NCBI GenBank assembly: GCA_018268755.1
Contig: JAFDVW010000016.1
Coordinates: 62,001 to 126,000 of the forward strand
Source of the DNA: Acidobacteriota bacterium
GTDB lineage: Bacteria > Acidobacteriota > Terriglobia > Terriglobales > Acidobacteriaceae
Reading direction: 5' to 3'
Length of the DNA: 64,000 bases
Below, piece by piece: positions 53,504-63,741 of the stretch. Position numbers and translations under genes: made by a program. Under the pieces are notes generated by a model. That model saw nothing but the letters and a program-made list of their open reading frames with translations, did no database searches and was not told the origin of the DNA. How positions within the stretch are numbered: the stretch's first letter is position 1; each line of letters begins with the position of its first letter.

Positions 53504-56500
53504 ATGCGTACCGCTATACGCCGATTGGTTGTCTTGTTGTCTTCGATCCTACTTTTTCAAGCTTTCTTGTGCGCCCAATCTTCCACTACCTCCTTGCGTG
53601 GCACGGTGACGGACGGGAGCGGAGCGGCGGTGGTGGGTGCGACCGTCACGCTCAACAGCCCGGGCAAAGGCACCTCTCGCACCAGCCTCAGCAATGCCCA
53701 GGGCGGCTACGAATTCCTGGCCCTCCCGCCGGGAGCTTATGACCTGGCGATTGAGGCCCACGGATTCAAGCGGCAGGAGCAAAAGAACATCCAGCTTCTG
53801 GTGGACACTCCGGCCACGGTCAATGCGAAGCTGGAGATCGGCACGATTTCCGAGACCGTCGAGGTTTCGGGGGAAGCCACCGCGGTCAACACCACCGACG
53901 CCACCCTGGGCAATGCCTTTGGTGAAAGGCAGGTGAAGGAGTTGCCGCTGGAAGGACGCAACGTTCCTGACCTGCTTTCTTTACAGGCCGGCGTCGCCTA
54001 CACCGGCAATCGAGCCGATGTGGACCGTGACGTGGACACGCGCAGCGGCGCCGTCAATGGAGCGCGCAGCGACCAGAGCAACATCACGCTGGATGGCGTG
54101 GACGTCAACGACCAGGTCAATGGCAGCGCCTTCACCTCTGTGTTGCCGGTCACCCTGGATTCGGTGCAGGAATTTCGGGTTACGACCACCAACGCCAATG
54201 CCGACCAGGGACGCTCCTCCGGGGCGCAGGTTTCGCTGGTCACGAAAAGCGGCACCAATGAATTTCACGGCTCGCTTTACGAATATCACCGCAACACCAT
54301 CACCAGCGCGAATGATTATTTCGTCAAAGTGGCGGAGCTCCAGTCCGGAGAAGCCAACAAGCCACCCAAGCTGATTCGCAACATCTTTGGCGGCTCCCTG
54401 GGTGGACCGCTGGTCAAGAACCGGCTTTACTTTTTCGTGAATTACGAAGGATATCGGCAGCGGGAAGAGAACAGCGTGCTGCGCATCGTGCCCAGTGACA
54501 GCCTGCGTCAGGGCAACATGCGGTACATATGTGATTCCTCCGATCCGAATTGCTCCACCAATAACCCTGATATCAACGTGGCCAACGACCCCAGCCTGGG
54601 ACTGGTCGCCACTCTGACGCCGGGGAACATCCAGAACACCCTGGACCCGCTCCACCTGGGCGACAACCCGGTGATGCTGAACTACTTCAATAGTTTTCCT
54701 GAACCCAACGACCTGACCCAGGGCGACAAGCTGAATTTCGTGGGCTATCGCTTCCGCGGCGCGGTGCCGACGAACAACAACTGGTACATCGCGCGCGCCG
54801 ACTATAAGCTGAATGCCAGCGGAAGCCACACCCTTTTCTGGCGCGGGGCCCTGCGCAATGACACGCACTCCAGCGTGCCTTACCTGCCGGGAACGGAGCC
54901 GCTGACCACCAACGCGAATTACAGCAAAGGCTTTGCTCTCGGCTACACCGCCGTATTGAGGCCATCGCTCATCAACAGCTTTCGCTGGGGTTACACACGC
55001 CAGAGCATTGGCGCGATCGGCAATAACGACTCGGACGCTTTCATCTATTTCCGCGGGCTCAACGATAACAGCACCTCGAACAGTTCCAGTCTTGCCGTGA
55101 CCCGCAGTTACGCCTACCAGACCCCGGTCAATAACTTCACCGATGATCTTTCCTGGACCAAGGGGCGGCACACCATCCAGTCGGGGACCAACATTCGCTT
55201 CATCCGCAATCCCCGGCAAAACTACCTCAGCTCCTTTTCTTCCGCCAGCACGAACTCTTCCGGATTGAACACGGCCGGGATTGCCGGCACCAACAGTCCT
55301 CTGGATCCGGGCAACCACTCGGCCGACGGCTTCCCCGCGGTGGACCCCAGTTATGTCACGGGGTACAACTATCCGCTCATCGCCATGCTGGGCATCGTGA
55401 GCGAAGTGGACGCCACCTTCAACTTCGATAAATCGGGGACTGCACTTCCCGAAGGCGCGCCTTTGACGCGCCGCTTTGCCGCCGATGAGTATGAGTTCTA
55501 TGTGCAGGACACCTTCCGGGCCAAACCGAATCTGACCATCACTTACGGTTTGCGTTACTCTCTGTTCTCGCCGCCCTGGGAAACCAATGGCACCGAAGTG
55601 ACGCCCACCACCAATCTGGGTCAATGGTTCCACGACCGGGCCAACAAAATGCTTACCGGGGGCACCTCCAATACAGACCCGCTGCTCACCTTCGATCTGG
55701 CGGGCCCGGCCAACCACAGGCCCGGCTACTACAACTGGGATTACAAAGACTTCGCCCCCCGCCTGGCCTTCGCCTATACGCCCAACAGCGGGAAGAGCGT
55801 ATTCCGCGGGGGATTCGGAGTGGTATTTGACCGCGTGGGCGCCGGGCTGCTGAATACCTTTGATTCGCGAGGATCGTTCGGCCTTTCCACCTCCATTACC
55901 AATGACACCATTCCCAGCGCGACCAGCGCTCCGCGCTTGACTGGGCTAAACACGCTTCCTCAACTCGATCAAAACGGCGCGCCCTTCTACCCCGCCACTC
56001 CGACCGGGGGATTTCCCTACACGTATCCTGATGCGGGAACCGGCCTGGCCATCCAGTGGGGCCTGGACAACACCATCAAGACTCCCTACTCCTACACGGT
56101 GGATTTCTCCTTCGGCCACGAGCTGACGCGAGACTACAGCCTGGAAATTTCCTATGTCGGCCGCTTCTCGCACCGTCTGCTGACCCAGGAAGACCTGGCG
56201 ATGCCGCTCAACATCGTCGATCCGCAATCGAAGATCAGCTACTTTCAGGCCGCACGGCGCTTGAGCGAACTTGGCTTTGCGGGCACGCCTACCTCGGAAG
56301 TCACTTCCGCCTCGGTGGGAGATACCGCCGCGTATTGGCAGAACATCGTGCAGCCCTTGCAGCCGGGAGATGCGTATACCCTGGCCTGCAGCGGCGGCAC
56401 TACGACCGATGTGACGCAAGCCATGTACGATCTGTTCGGCTGCGGCGGCGGGCCGGTCTTCGGCTTCGGCGACGAGACCACTCCCCTGGCCAATCTGGAC

Positions 56501-57409
56501 TACTGGGGATCGGACTTCAGCGGCAATGCCGGCATCCTGGGCGAATCCGGCAACTACTATGGACCGCGCACCGGGGCCAACTCATTTTTCAATCGTCAAT
56601 TCCACTCGCTCTATGCGTGGCGCTCGATCGGCAATGCCAATTACAACGCCATGCAGGTCAACCTGCGTAAGCGCATGTCGCAAGGCCTGCAATTCGACTT
56701 CAATTACACCTGGTCGAAATCGATCGATATTTCTTCCGACGCCGAACGTATCGACGCCTGGGGCGGCCTGGGCGGGCAAATCATCAACTCCTGGGACCCC
56801 AATGCGTTGCGGGGCGTTTCCGACTTCGACACCACCCACCAGTTCAATATGAACTGGGTATTCGAGCTGCCTTTCGGCCAGGGAAAACCTCTCGCCGGTG
56901 GGGCCCATGGCCTGCTGCAAGGAATCATCGGAGGATGGCAACTCTCCGGGTTGGCGCGCTGGACCAGCGGCTTCCCGGTTTATATCGCCAACGGCGCCAC
57001 CTGGCCGACCAACTGGCAATTGGGTGGAGCTGTCGTGCAAGTAGGGCCCATTCACGCCAAGACCACCATCCGCTCGGATGGCTCGGTAAACCTGTTCCCG
57101 GAGAACCTGCCCACCACCGACCAGGGTCTGGGACCGTTCCGGCATCTGCTTCCGGGAGAGAGCGGACAACGTAACATCGTTCGCGGGCCGGGTTACGCGG
57201 GGCTCGACATGGGCCTGAGCAAGCGCTGGAAGATCGGCGACAAGCAAGGCGTTTCCTTCCGCTGGGAGGTCTTCAACGTTCCCAACCTGAAACGCTTTGA
57301 TGTGCAGACCATCACCAATAGCATCGATGCCGGCCCCACCTTCGGCACCTACAGTGGACTGCTTACCAACCCGCGCGTCATGCAGTTTGCATTGCGCTAC
57401 GAGTTCTAA
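53504..57409 (+). CDS. TonB-dependent receptor, Oar-like, with carboxypeptidase-regulatory domain
   Basis: A 1301-residue outer-membrane protein. A signal peptide (LVVLLSSILLFQAFLCAQ) leads into a carboxypeptidase-regulatory-like beta domain (about 25-115, SLRGTVTDGSGAAVVGATVT), a plug domain (about 120-250, GARSDQSNITLDGVDVND) and a large barrel ending MQFALRYEF. This long form is characteristic of Acidobacteriota. The ligand is unknown; family members import polymers or oligosaccharides, or are linked to adhesion (Oar). ATG at 53504 has AAGGAGCTCACG upstream. A paralogous receptor follows after 315 bases and an intrinsic terminator. Confidence 0.95.
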   Translation: MRTAIRRLVVLLSSILLFQAFLCAQSSTTSLRGTVTDGSGAAVVGATVTLNSPGKGTSRTSLSNAQGGYEFLALPPGAYDLAIEAHGFKRQEQKNIQLLVDTPATVNAKLEIGTISETVEVSGEATAVNTTDATLGNAFGERQVKELPLEGRNVPDLLSLQAGVAYTGNRADVDRDVDTRSGAVNGARSDQSNITLDGVDVNDQVNGSAFTSVLPVTLDSVQEFRVTTTNANADQGRSSGAQVSLVTKSGTNEFHGSLYEYHRNTITSANDYFVKVAELQSGEANKPPKLIRNIFGGSLGGPLVKNRLYFFVNYEGYRQREENSVLRIVPSDSLRQGNMRYICDSSDPNCSTNNPDINVANDPSLGLVATLTPGNIQNTLDPLHLGDNPVMLNYFNSFPEPNDLTQGDKLNFVGYRFRGAVPTNNNWYIARADYKLNASGSHTLFWRGALRNDTHSSVPYLPGTEPLTTNANYSKGFALGYTAVLRPSLINSFRWGYTRQSIGAIGNNDSDAFIYFRGLNDNSTSNSSSLAVTRSYAYQTPVNNFTDDLSWTKGRHTIQSGTNIRFIRNPRQNYLSSFSSASTNSSGLNTAGIAGTNSPLDPGNHSADGFPAVDPSYVTGYNYPLIAMLGIVSEVDATFNFDKSGTALPEGAPLTRRFAADEYEFYVQDTFRAKPNLTITYGLRYSLFSPPWETNGTEVTPTTNLGQWFHDRANKMLTGGTSNTDPLLTFDLAGPANHRPGYYNWDYKDFAPRLAFAYTPNSGKSVFRGGFGVVFDRVGAGLLNTFDSRGSFGLSTSITNDTIPSATSAPRLTGLNTLPQLDQNGAPFYPATPTGGFPYTYPDAGTGLAIQWGLDNTIKTPYSYTVDFSFGHELTRDYSLEISYVGRFSHRLLTQEDLAMPLNIVDPQSKISYFQAARRLSELGFAGTPTSEVTSASVGDTAAYWQNIVQPLQPGDAYTLACSGGTTTDVTQAMYDLFGCGGGPVFGFGDETTPLANLDYWGSDFSGNAGILGESGNYYGPRTGANSFFNRQFHSLYAWRSIGNANYNAMQVNLRKRMSQGLQFDFNYTWSKSIDISSDAERIDAWGGLGGQIINSWDPNALRGVSDFDTTHQFNMNWVFELPFGQGKPLAGGAHGLLQGIIGGWQLSGLARWTSGFPVYIANGATWPTNWQLGGAVVQVGPIHAKTTIRSDGSVNLFPENLPTTDQGLGPFRHLLPGESGQRNIVRGPGYAGLDMGLSKRWKIGDKQGVSFRWEVFNVPNLKRFDVQTITNSIDAGPTFGTYSGLLTNPRVMQFALRYEF

Positions 57410-57433
57410 CTGGGTTTCAACCCGTGGGCCTGA

Positions 57434-57464
57434 GGGAGGCGGAAATTTCGCCTCCCCATTTTTT
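57434..57464 (+). terminator. Intrinsic terminator after the first receptor gene
   Basis: GGGAGGCG and CGCCTCCC enclose a seven-base loop, followed by CATTTTTT. The rest of the gap to 57724 shows no gene. Confidence 0.9.
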
Positions 57465-57724
57465 GCCCATCCGACTTTGCCCAACACCGCACATCTGTTG
57501 CCTGTCACATTTTCCCTGATATGACCTGCGGCCACACGCAGCGCGTTTTCGTCTTGCCACGGGCAGCTCAGAAATAGAAAATGGGAAACCTTTTGATGTC
57601 GGGGTAATAAAATCAACGCCTCACGTTTTTGCCTTGCGTGAAGCGCTTTCATGCAACGATGCGGCGCCCCTGTCTGTCTCCGCTGGGCCCTTCCGTGCAA
57701 TCAGTTCTGGTGAAAGGAAAGTAC

Positions 57725-60700
57725 ATGCGCCAAGTCAGGTCGGCCATTCCTCAAGGTTTCGCTCTTCTCGCATTTCTCTTCGTGATGTTTTCCGGAAGCG
57801 CAGTCGCGCAATCGACAACTTCCCTGCGTGGAATCGTGACCGATGCCAAGGGGGCGGTGCTGCCCGGCGCCACCGTCACGCTGAGTGATCCCCAGACTGG
57901 ATTCACTCGCAGCACGCAATCGGGCAGCGATGGGGTTTATCAATTCCTGCAAGTTCCCCCCGCCACCTATTCGGTGACCGCCAATGCATCCGGGTTCGCG
58001 CAGTTCCGCCAGGACAACCTGCACCTCCTGGTCAACAGCCCGGCGACCTTGAATCTCGGTATGCAGGTGCAAGGCTCGAAAATTGTGGTGGAAGTGAGCG
58101 GAGAAGCGCCGCTGGTGAACACCCAGGATGCGACCATCGGCAATGTCTTCAGCTCGCGGCAATTGAAAGATCTGCCTTCGGAAGGGCGTGATCCGGTGAG
58201 CATTCTCAGTCTGCAGCCGGGCGTGACCTATATCGGCAGCCAGGTGGACCAGAGCAATGACAGCCGCGGTGGATCGGTGAGCGGCGCGCGCAGCGACCAG
58301 ACCAACATCACCTGGGACGGCCTCGACAACAACGATCAATTGAGCGGCAACGCCTTTGAAGGGGCGCTGCGGGCCACGCTCGATTCGCTGCAGGAATTCC
58401 GCGTGACCACCAGCAACAGCAACGCCGACGCCGGGCGTTCTTCCGGCGCGCAAGTCTCGCTGGTGACCAAGAGCGGCACCAACAAATTCCACGGCTCGCT
58501 CTATGAATACAACCGTCCGGGGCTGACCGCCAATGACTGGTTCAACAAAGCGGCGCAGCTCAGCAGCGGAGAGCCCAATAAGCCGGGACATCTGGTGCGT
58601 AACACCTTTGGCGCGACGCTGGGCGGGGCCATCAAGAAAGATCGTCTGTTTTTCTTTCTGGCCTACGAAGGCCAGCGAACGCGTGAGACCGACCAGATCA
58701 CCCGGGTAGTGCCGAGCAACGAACTGCGCCAGGGCATGATCCAGTATCTGTGCGATCCGGCGGAAGACGCGAACTGCGATCCCAGTAATCCCAACATCGC
58801 GGTTTTGAGCGATCCGCGTGCCGGCCCGGACAAATATCTGGTACAGCTCACGCCCGAGCAATTCGCCGGTATGGACCTGTATTGCACGGACAACGGAACT
58901 TGCCCGCTCGGACCGGGCGCCAATCCGGCTGTGCTGGATGTCCTGCAACAATATCCTCAGTCCAATACCGACACGGTCGGTGATCTGCTGAATTTCCGGG
59001 GCTACACCTTCGCCGGCTCGCATCCCGTCAAACACGACACCTACATCGTGAAGCTGGATTACAAACTGACGGCAAATGGCAGCCACAGCCTGTTTGTGCG
59101 CGGCAATCTGCAGAACGACCACGAATCCACGCCGCCCCAATATCCCGGCAACCCGCCCAACAGCGTGTTTACCGATAACTCCAAGGGCATCGCGGTGGGC
59201 TATACCGCTCTGATCAACAATAACCTGATCAACAATTTCCGCTACGCGCTGGTGCGGCAGGGTTATGGCGACGCCGGTTTGGATTCCCGCGACTACGTAT
59301 ACTTTCGCGGACTGGATACGGTCCAGGGATTGACCAATTCCTCCTTCACCAACGTCCCGACCCACAACTGGGTGGACGACCTGACCTGGACCAAAGGCCG
59401 CCACACTTTGCAACTGGGCGTAAACCTGCGCCTGGTCAATAACAACCGTTTCGGCAACGACCACAACTTCTCGTATGCCTATACCGATCCCTACGGCCTG
59501 GACAATGTCGCCCTGGCCAATGTTTCCGGCGGCAATGATCTGTGCAGCGATCCCGACGCCTGCAGCCTGGACCCGCTGGGCTTTGCCGGTGAAGGATATC
59601 CCGCGGTGGACGGCGCATTCAGCGAATCCTACGACTTCGCCGGGACGGCCCTGGCCGGGCTGGTCACCGTGGTAGGGCGGACTTACAACCAGGACAAGAA
59701 CGGGAACATCTATCCTTCCGGCTCCATGGTCCCCCGCCACTTCCGCTCCTGGGACACGGAGTGGTATGTGCAGGATTCCTGGCGGGCTACGCCCAACCTG
59801 ACCATCACCGCCGGGCTGCGACATACGCTGTTGCAGCCTCCCTATGAAACCCAAGGCAACCAGGCCGCGCCCACCACCAGCATCGGCGACTGGTTCCGTG
59901 ATCGTGGCCAGGCCATGCTGCAAGGGCAAGGTTATGCTCCGCTCATCACCTTCGACCGCGCCGGCCAGGCCAACGGCCGCCCACCTTACTGGAACTGGGA
60001 CTACAAGAACTTCGCGCCCCGCTTCGCCATGGCCTATTCGCCCCACGCCGACAACGGATGGCTGCATGGCTTGTTTGGCAGCGCCGGCAAAAGCTCCATC
60101 CGCGCCGGCTATGGCATTTACTATGACCACTTCGGACAAGGACTGGTGAACACCTTCGACCGCAACGGGTCGTTCGGCCTCACCACCAACCTCTCCAATC
60201 CCTATGGCTACCAGAACGTCGATTGTGCCGACCGCTTCAGCGGGACCTTCTCCATGCCGGAAGGCACCTATTGCGGGCAGGATTTGAGCGGCACGCCTCC
60301 CGGGCCGCTTCCCTTGACTCCGCCGTCGGACATCAACGATCCGGGCGCCTTCGCCATTTACTGGGGCATGGATGACAAGCTGAAGACGCCCTACTCGCAC
60401 GTGTTTGATTTCTCCATTACCCGTGATCTGGGCCGTGGCTTCTCCTTTGAGGCGTCCTACATCGGCCGCTTGGGACGGCACCTGTTGCAGGAAACGGACC
60501 TGGCCATGCCGGAGGACATCGTCGATCCGCAATCCCACATGGACTACTTCACCGCCGCGACCATGTTCTCCAAGATGGCGGAGCAGGGCGTGGACGTGGC
60601 CGACGTGACGCCGATTCCCTACTGGGAAAATCTTTTCCCCTCGGCAGCTGGGGGCGGACTGACGGCCACGCAGGCGATGTACCAGTCGTTTGCCGGCAAC

Positions 60701-61639
60701 CTGTACGACGAGATCGTGGCCTTGCAGTATGCCGATGTGAATTGTTATCCGGCATGCGCCACCACCGACCCGTCGCTGGGTCCGCAGCCCTATCAATTCT
60801 TCTCACCGCAGTTTTCTTCGCTGTGGGCATGGCGCACCTCGGGCAACAGTTCGTACCACGGCATGAACCTATCGTTGCGGCGGGCCATGAACAACGGCCT
60901 GCAATTCGACTTCAACTACACCCTCTCGAAATCCATTGATGTGGGCTCCAACGCCGAGCGCATCAATCTGTTCGATGTGAACGGCGGCAACGTGGGCGGC
61001 TTCTCCAGCCAGGTGGTCAACTCCTGGCAACCCAACGCACTGCGGGCCGTCTCCGACTTCGACACCCGCCACCAGTTCAACTTCAACTGGATTTACGAGT
61101 TGCCGGTGGGACACGGGCGCACCTTCGGCGGCGGCATGGGCCGCGTGGCCAACGCGATCTTTGGCGGTTGGGGGCTTTCCGGCTTGGCGCACTGGACCTC
61201 GGGCCTTCCCTTCAGCATCTTCCCCGGCGGCGGTTGGGCCACCAACTACAACCTGACAGGGGAAGCCATTCGCGTGGGGAATCCCGGCAAAATCGGCGTC
61301 TACCGCGACTCCCAGGGCAATCCCACCATGTTCAAGGACCGCGATACAGCCATTGCCGCGTTTCGCCATCCTTATCCGGGAGAGAGCGGACAGCGCAATG
61401 AAATGCGCGGGCCGGGATTCTTTGGAATTGATGCGGGCTTGTCCAAGGAGTGGAACATCCACGAAGAACAAACCTTCAAATTCAGCTGGGAGGTATTCAA
61501 CGTGACCAACTCGGTGCGCTTTGACGCGGCGTCTTCGTCGAACAATTTTGATTTGACCTCTTCGACCAACTTCGGGGTCTACGGGTCCACGCTGACCAAG
61601 CCACGCGTCATGCAGTTTGCCTTGCGCTACGAGTTCTAA
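57725..61639 (+). CDS. TonB-dependent receptor, Oar-like, paralogue of the preceding one
   Basis: A 1304-residue protein of the same architecture: signal peptide (ALLAFLFVMFSGSAVAQ), regulatory-like domain (SLRGIVTDAKGAVLPGATVT), plug (GARSDQTNITWDGLDNNDQL) and barrel ending MQFALRYEF. Identity with the upstream receptor is visible along most of the length (for instance DSLQEFRVTTSNSNAD and YEYNRPGLTANDWF), so the pair arose by tandem duplication, with divergence concentrated in the predicted loops. ATG at 57725 has GAAAGGAAAGTAC upstream and starts the signal peptide; the frame extends 32 codons earlier. A terminator follows. Confidence 0.95.
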   Translation: MRQVRSAIPQGFALLAFLFVMFSGSAVAQSTTSLRGIVTDAKGAVLPGATVTLSDPQTGFTRSTQSGSDGVYQFLQVPPATYSVTANASGFAQFRQDNLHLLVNSPATLNLGMQVQGSKIVVEVSGEAPLVNTQDATIGNVFSSRQLKDLPSEGRDPVSILSLQPGVTYIGSQVDQSNDSRGGSVSGARSDQTNITWDGLDNNDQLSGNAFEGALRATLDSLQEFRVTTSNSNADAGRSSGAQVSLVTKSGTNKFHGSLYEYNRPGLTANDWFNKAAQLSSGEPNKPGHLVRNTFGATLGGAIKKDRLFFFLAYEGQRTRETDQITRVVPSNELRQGMIQYLCDPAEDANCDPSNPNIAVLSDPRAGPDKYLVQLTPEQFAGMDLYCTDNGTCPLGPGANPAVLDVLQQYPQSNTDTVGDLLNFRGYTFAGSHPVKHDTYIVKLDYKLTANGSHSLFVRGNLQNDHESTPPQYPGNPPNSVFTDNSKGIAVGYTALINNNLINNFRYALVRQGYGDAGLDSRDYVYFRGLDTVQGLTNSSFTNVPTHNWVDDLTWTKGRHTLQLGVNLRLVNNNRFGNDHNFSYAYTDPYGLDNVALANVSGGNDLCSDPDACSLDPLGFAGEGYPAVDGAFSESYDFAGTALAGLVTVVGRTYNQDKNGNIYPSGSMVPRHFRSWDTEWYVQDSWRATPNLTITAGLRHTLLQPPYETQGNQAAPTTSIGDWFRDRGQAMLQGQGYAPLITFDRAGQANGRPPYWNWDYKNFAPRFAMAYSPHADNGWLHGLFGSAGKSSIRAGYGIYYDHFGQGLVNTFDRNGSFGLTTNLSNPYGYQNVDCADRFSGTFSMPEGTYCGQDLSGTPPGPLPLTPPSDINDPGAFAIYWGMDDKLKTPYSHVFDFSITRDLGRGFSFEASYIGRLGRHLLQETDLAMPEDIVDPQSHMDYFTAATMFSKMAEQGVDVADVTPIPYWENLFPSAAGGGLTATQAMYQSFAGNLYDEIVALQYADVNCYPACATTDPSLGPQPYQFFSPQFSSLWAWRTSGNSSYHGMNLSLRRAMNNGLQFDFNYTLSKSIDVGSNAERINLFDVNGGNVGGFSSQVVNSWQPNALRAVSDFDTRHQFNFNWIYELPVGHGRTFGGGMGRVANAIFGGWGLSGLAHWTSGLPFSIFPGGGWATNYNLTGEAIRVGNPGKIGVYRDSQGNPTMFKDRDTAIAAFRHPYPGESGQRNEMRGPGFFGIDAGLSKEWNIHEEQTFKFSWEVFNVTNSVRFDAASSSNNFDLTSSTNFGVYGSTLTKPRVMQFALRYEF

Positions 61640-61660
61640 GGACCGCCAACGGTTCTCTTT

Positions 61661-61690
61661 TAGGGAGACGAATTTCGTCTCCCTATTTTT
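61661..61690. terminator. Bidirectional terminator between receptor and sulfatase-fold genes
   Basis: The palindrome TAGGGAGACG-AATTT-CGTCTCCCTA is flanked by TTTT-type tracts on both strands (CTCTTTTA before, ATTTTTG after), and both flanking genes converge on it. Confidence 0.88.
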
Positions 61691-61705
61691 GTGTGGGGAG
61701 AGGCG

Positions 61706-63685
61706 CTAGCGTGCGGGAGCAGGCAGGCTCTGGGCTTTGGCGCGCTCGCGCTGGGCGTCGGCGGTGCGGCCCAGCTGGGCATAGGCTTGCGCCAGGAACA
61801 AATGGGCTTCGCGGGAATCCGGCTGGACCTGCGCGGCTTTCTCCAGGTTGGGCAGCGCGTCGGCCGGGTTCCCCTGCAAGGAAAGAATGCGGCCGCGCAG
61901 CAGATTGGCGCGGTAGTGGTCGGGAGTCAATTCCAGCGTGGTGGCCAGCTCAGTCATGGCATCGGGCACGCGATCGATGCGGGCATACACCGCGGCCAAG
62001 GAGAAATGGGCGTCGGCCCAGCGCGGCGCGCGGGCCACGGCCGCTTCAAATTCCGGCGCAGCGCCCTTCCAGTCGCCGGTTTCAAACAATGCCAGTCCCA
62101 ACTCGTAATGGCCCATGCCGGAATCCGGCAGCAGCTTCACCGCCTGTTGCAAGGGACCCAGGGCCTTCTCATAATTTTTGAGCCGGGCCTGGGCGATGCC
62201 GTATTGCATTTGCGCCACCGGCATCTCGGGCTGCTCCGCCAACACCTTCTCCAATTTGGGCAGCGCCTCGGCGTAGCGCGAGTCCTCGATGTCCATCATG
62301 GCGAAGTGCAGCAGATTGGCCACTTCGATTTTTTCTTTGGGATCGGCGCCCTGCAGGTGGTCGGCCTCCGCCTTGCTGACGTCGGAACCCACATAGCCCA
62401 GCGCCTGCAGTTTTTGAATCTGCTCAGGATCGGGCTTGGCCAGGGCGATCATCGTTTGCTTAGTCTTGTCGCGGAAAGCCGCCAGCTGTCCCTGCAAAGT
62501 ATCGGAAACAGCTTGGGAAGTTGCGGCCAGATTGTGCACGGCCTTGGGGTCCGCGGACTGATCGTAGAGCTCCCGCCCCGGGGATTGAATGTAGAGATAT
62601 TTTCCCGTGCGCAGTGCCCGCAGGGAACTCCAGCCGAAGGCGCGATGCGGGTAGTCGGTTTCGGCGTAGGCAGGGCGGTCCGGAATCGCGGCGGGCTTAG
62701 CTCCCGGCGCGGGCGGCTTCCACATGGCGGAGAGGGGCTCGCCTTGCATCTCTTTGGGAACGGCGACGCCGGCTTCTTTCAGGATGGTGGGCGCAATGTC
62801 CACCAGGCCCACCCGTGTGTCTATTTTCTTGCCGGCGGCCCGGGCCGCGGGCAGTTTGAAGAGCATCGGCACGTGAATGGTTTCGTCGTAAAGAAAAATC
62901 CCGTGCGTCTCTTCTCCGTGTTCGCCAAAAGCCTCCCCATGGTCGGCGGTCACGGCGATCAGTGAATTCTGATAGAGGCCCTGCGTGCGCAACGCGGCGA
63001 GCAGCTGGCCCACGGAAGAATCGGCATAGGCGATTTCTCCGTTGTAGGGAGCAGCCGCGAAGCGCGTTTTAAAAGGCTCGGGCGGATCGTAAGGATCGTG
63101 CGCATCATAAAGATGCACCCAGAGAAAAAACGGGCCGCGCGGGCGCTTGCCCAGCCAGGCCAGGGCGCGGGCAATGACGTCACCGGCGCGGCGCTCCACG
63201 GTGGCGTAACGATCGGCGCCGTGGGCGCGCATTTTGAAGCCGGCATTGTAGACATCGAAGCCGCGGTCGAAACCCGGCGCCGTGCCATCCAGAGGATCGA
63301 GCACCAGCGAACCTACAAAGGCCGCAGTGTGATAGCCATGCTGCCGCAGGAGATCGGGAAGATAGGGCAAGGCCGGCGACAAGGGCACGCCGAAATCATT
63401 TACGTGGTTGAACTGGGGATACGTGCCGGTGAGGATGGTGGCATGCGAAGCCGTGGTCAGCGGCACGTGCGAATAGGCGCGGGAAAAGATAATGCCCTGA
63501 CTAGCCAGGGTATCCAAATTCGGCGTAATACCCAGCTTGGCGCCGAGAAATCCCATGTGGTCGGCGCGGGTGGTGTCGAGCGTGATCAGGATGATGTTGG
63601 GAGGCGGCGCGGCTGGGGGAGCAGCCCAGGAGCTGGCAAAGCAGAACAGGACCGCGAACAGGAAAATGCAGCGCCGGAAAAGCAT
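61706..63685 (-). CDS. Sulfatase-fold (alkaline phosphatase superfamily) hydrolase with C-terminal TPR repeats
   Basis: A 659-residue protein: signal peptide (IFLFAVLFCFASSWA), a sulfatase-like domain (about 28-430) and several TPR units (about 455-655, VAQMQYGIAQARLKNYEKAL, MGHYELGLALFETGDWKGAA). Metal ligands are seen in ILITLDTTRADHMG and AVTADHGEAFGEHGE. The catalytic site of true sulfatases is C/S-x-P-S-R; here the aligned segment is TTASH with Thr77 at the nucleophile position and no Arg, so formylglycine cannot form. Phosphodiesterase, phosphatase or phosphotransferase activity is more likely than sulfate removal. TPRs suggest a protein-protein role. It converges on the receptor gene. 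Confidence 0.88.
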   Translation of the reverse strand: MLFRRCIFLFAVLFCFASSWAAPPAAPPPNIILITLDTTRADHMGFLGAKLGITPNLDTLASQGIIFSRAYSHVPLTTASHATILTGTYPQFNHVNDFGVPLSPALPYLPDLLRQHGYHTAAFVGSLVLDPLDGTAPGFDRGFDVYNAGFKMRAHGADRYATVERRAGDVIARALAWLGKRPRGPFFLWVHLYDAHDPYDPPEPFKTRFAAAPYNGEIAYADSSVGQLLAALRTQGLYQNSLIAVTADHGEAFGEHGEETHGIFLYDETIHVPMLFKLPAARAAGKKIDTRVGLVDIAPTILKEAGVAVPKEMQGEPLSAMWKPPAPGAKPAAIPDRPAYAETDYPHRAFGWSSLRALRTGKYLYIQSPGRELYDQSADPKAVHNLAATSQAVSDTLQGQLAAFRDKTKQTMIALAKPDPEQIQKLQALGYVGSDVSKAEADHLQGADPKEKIEVANLLHFAMMDIEDSRYAEALPKLEKVLAEQPEMPVAQMQYGIAQARLKNYEKALGPLQQAVKLLPDSGMGHYELGLALFETGDWKGAAPEFEAAVARAPRWADAHFSLAAVYARIDRVPDAMTELATTLELTPDHYRANLLRGRILSLQGNPADALPNLEKAAQVQPDSREAHLFLAQAYAQLGRTADAQRERAKAQSLPAPAR

Positions 63686-63741
63686 GGGAAAGGAAAAGGG
63701 GAGTCTACCATAGGCAGACTCCCCGTGAAGGATGCGACGGC

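Noticed and set aside
57701..60796. A 1031-codon minus-strand frame opposite the second receptor, and similar long frames opposite the large subunit (3559-5601), the hybrid kinases (34201-36129, 36922-39537) and the GH18 fusion (48188-50512)
   Set aside because: All are shadows of strongly supported genes on the other strand, with composition typical of GC-rich antisense frames.
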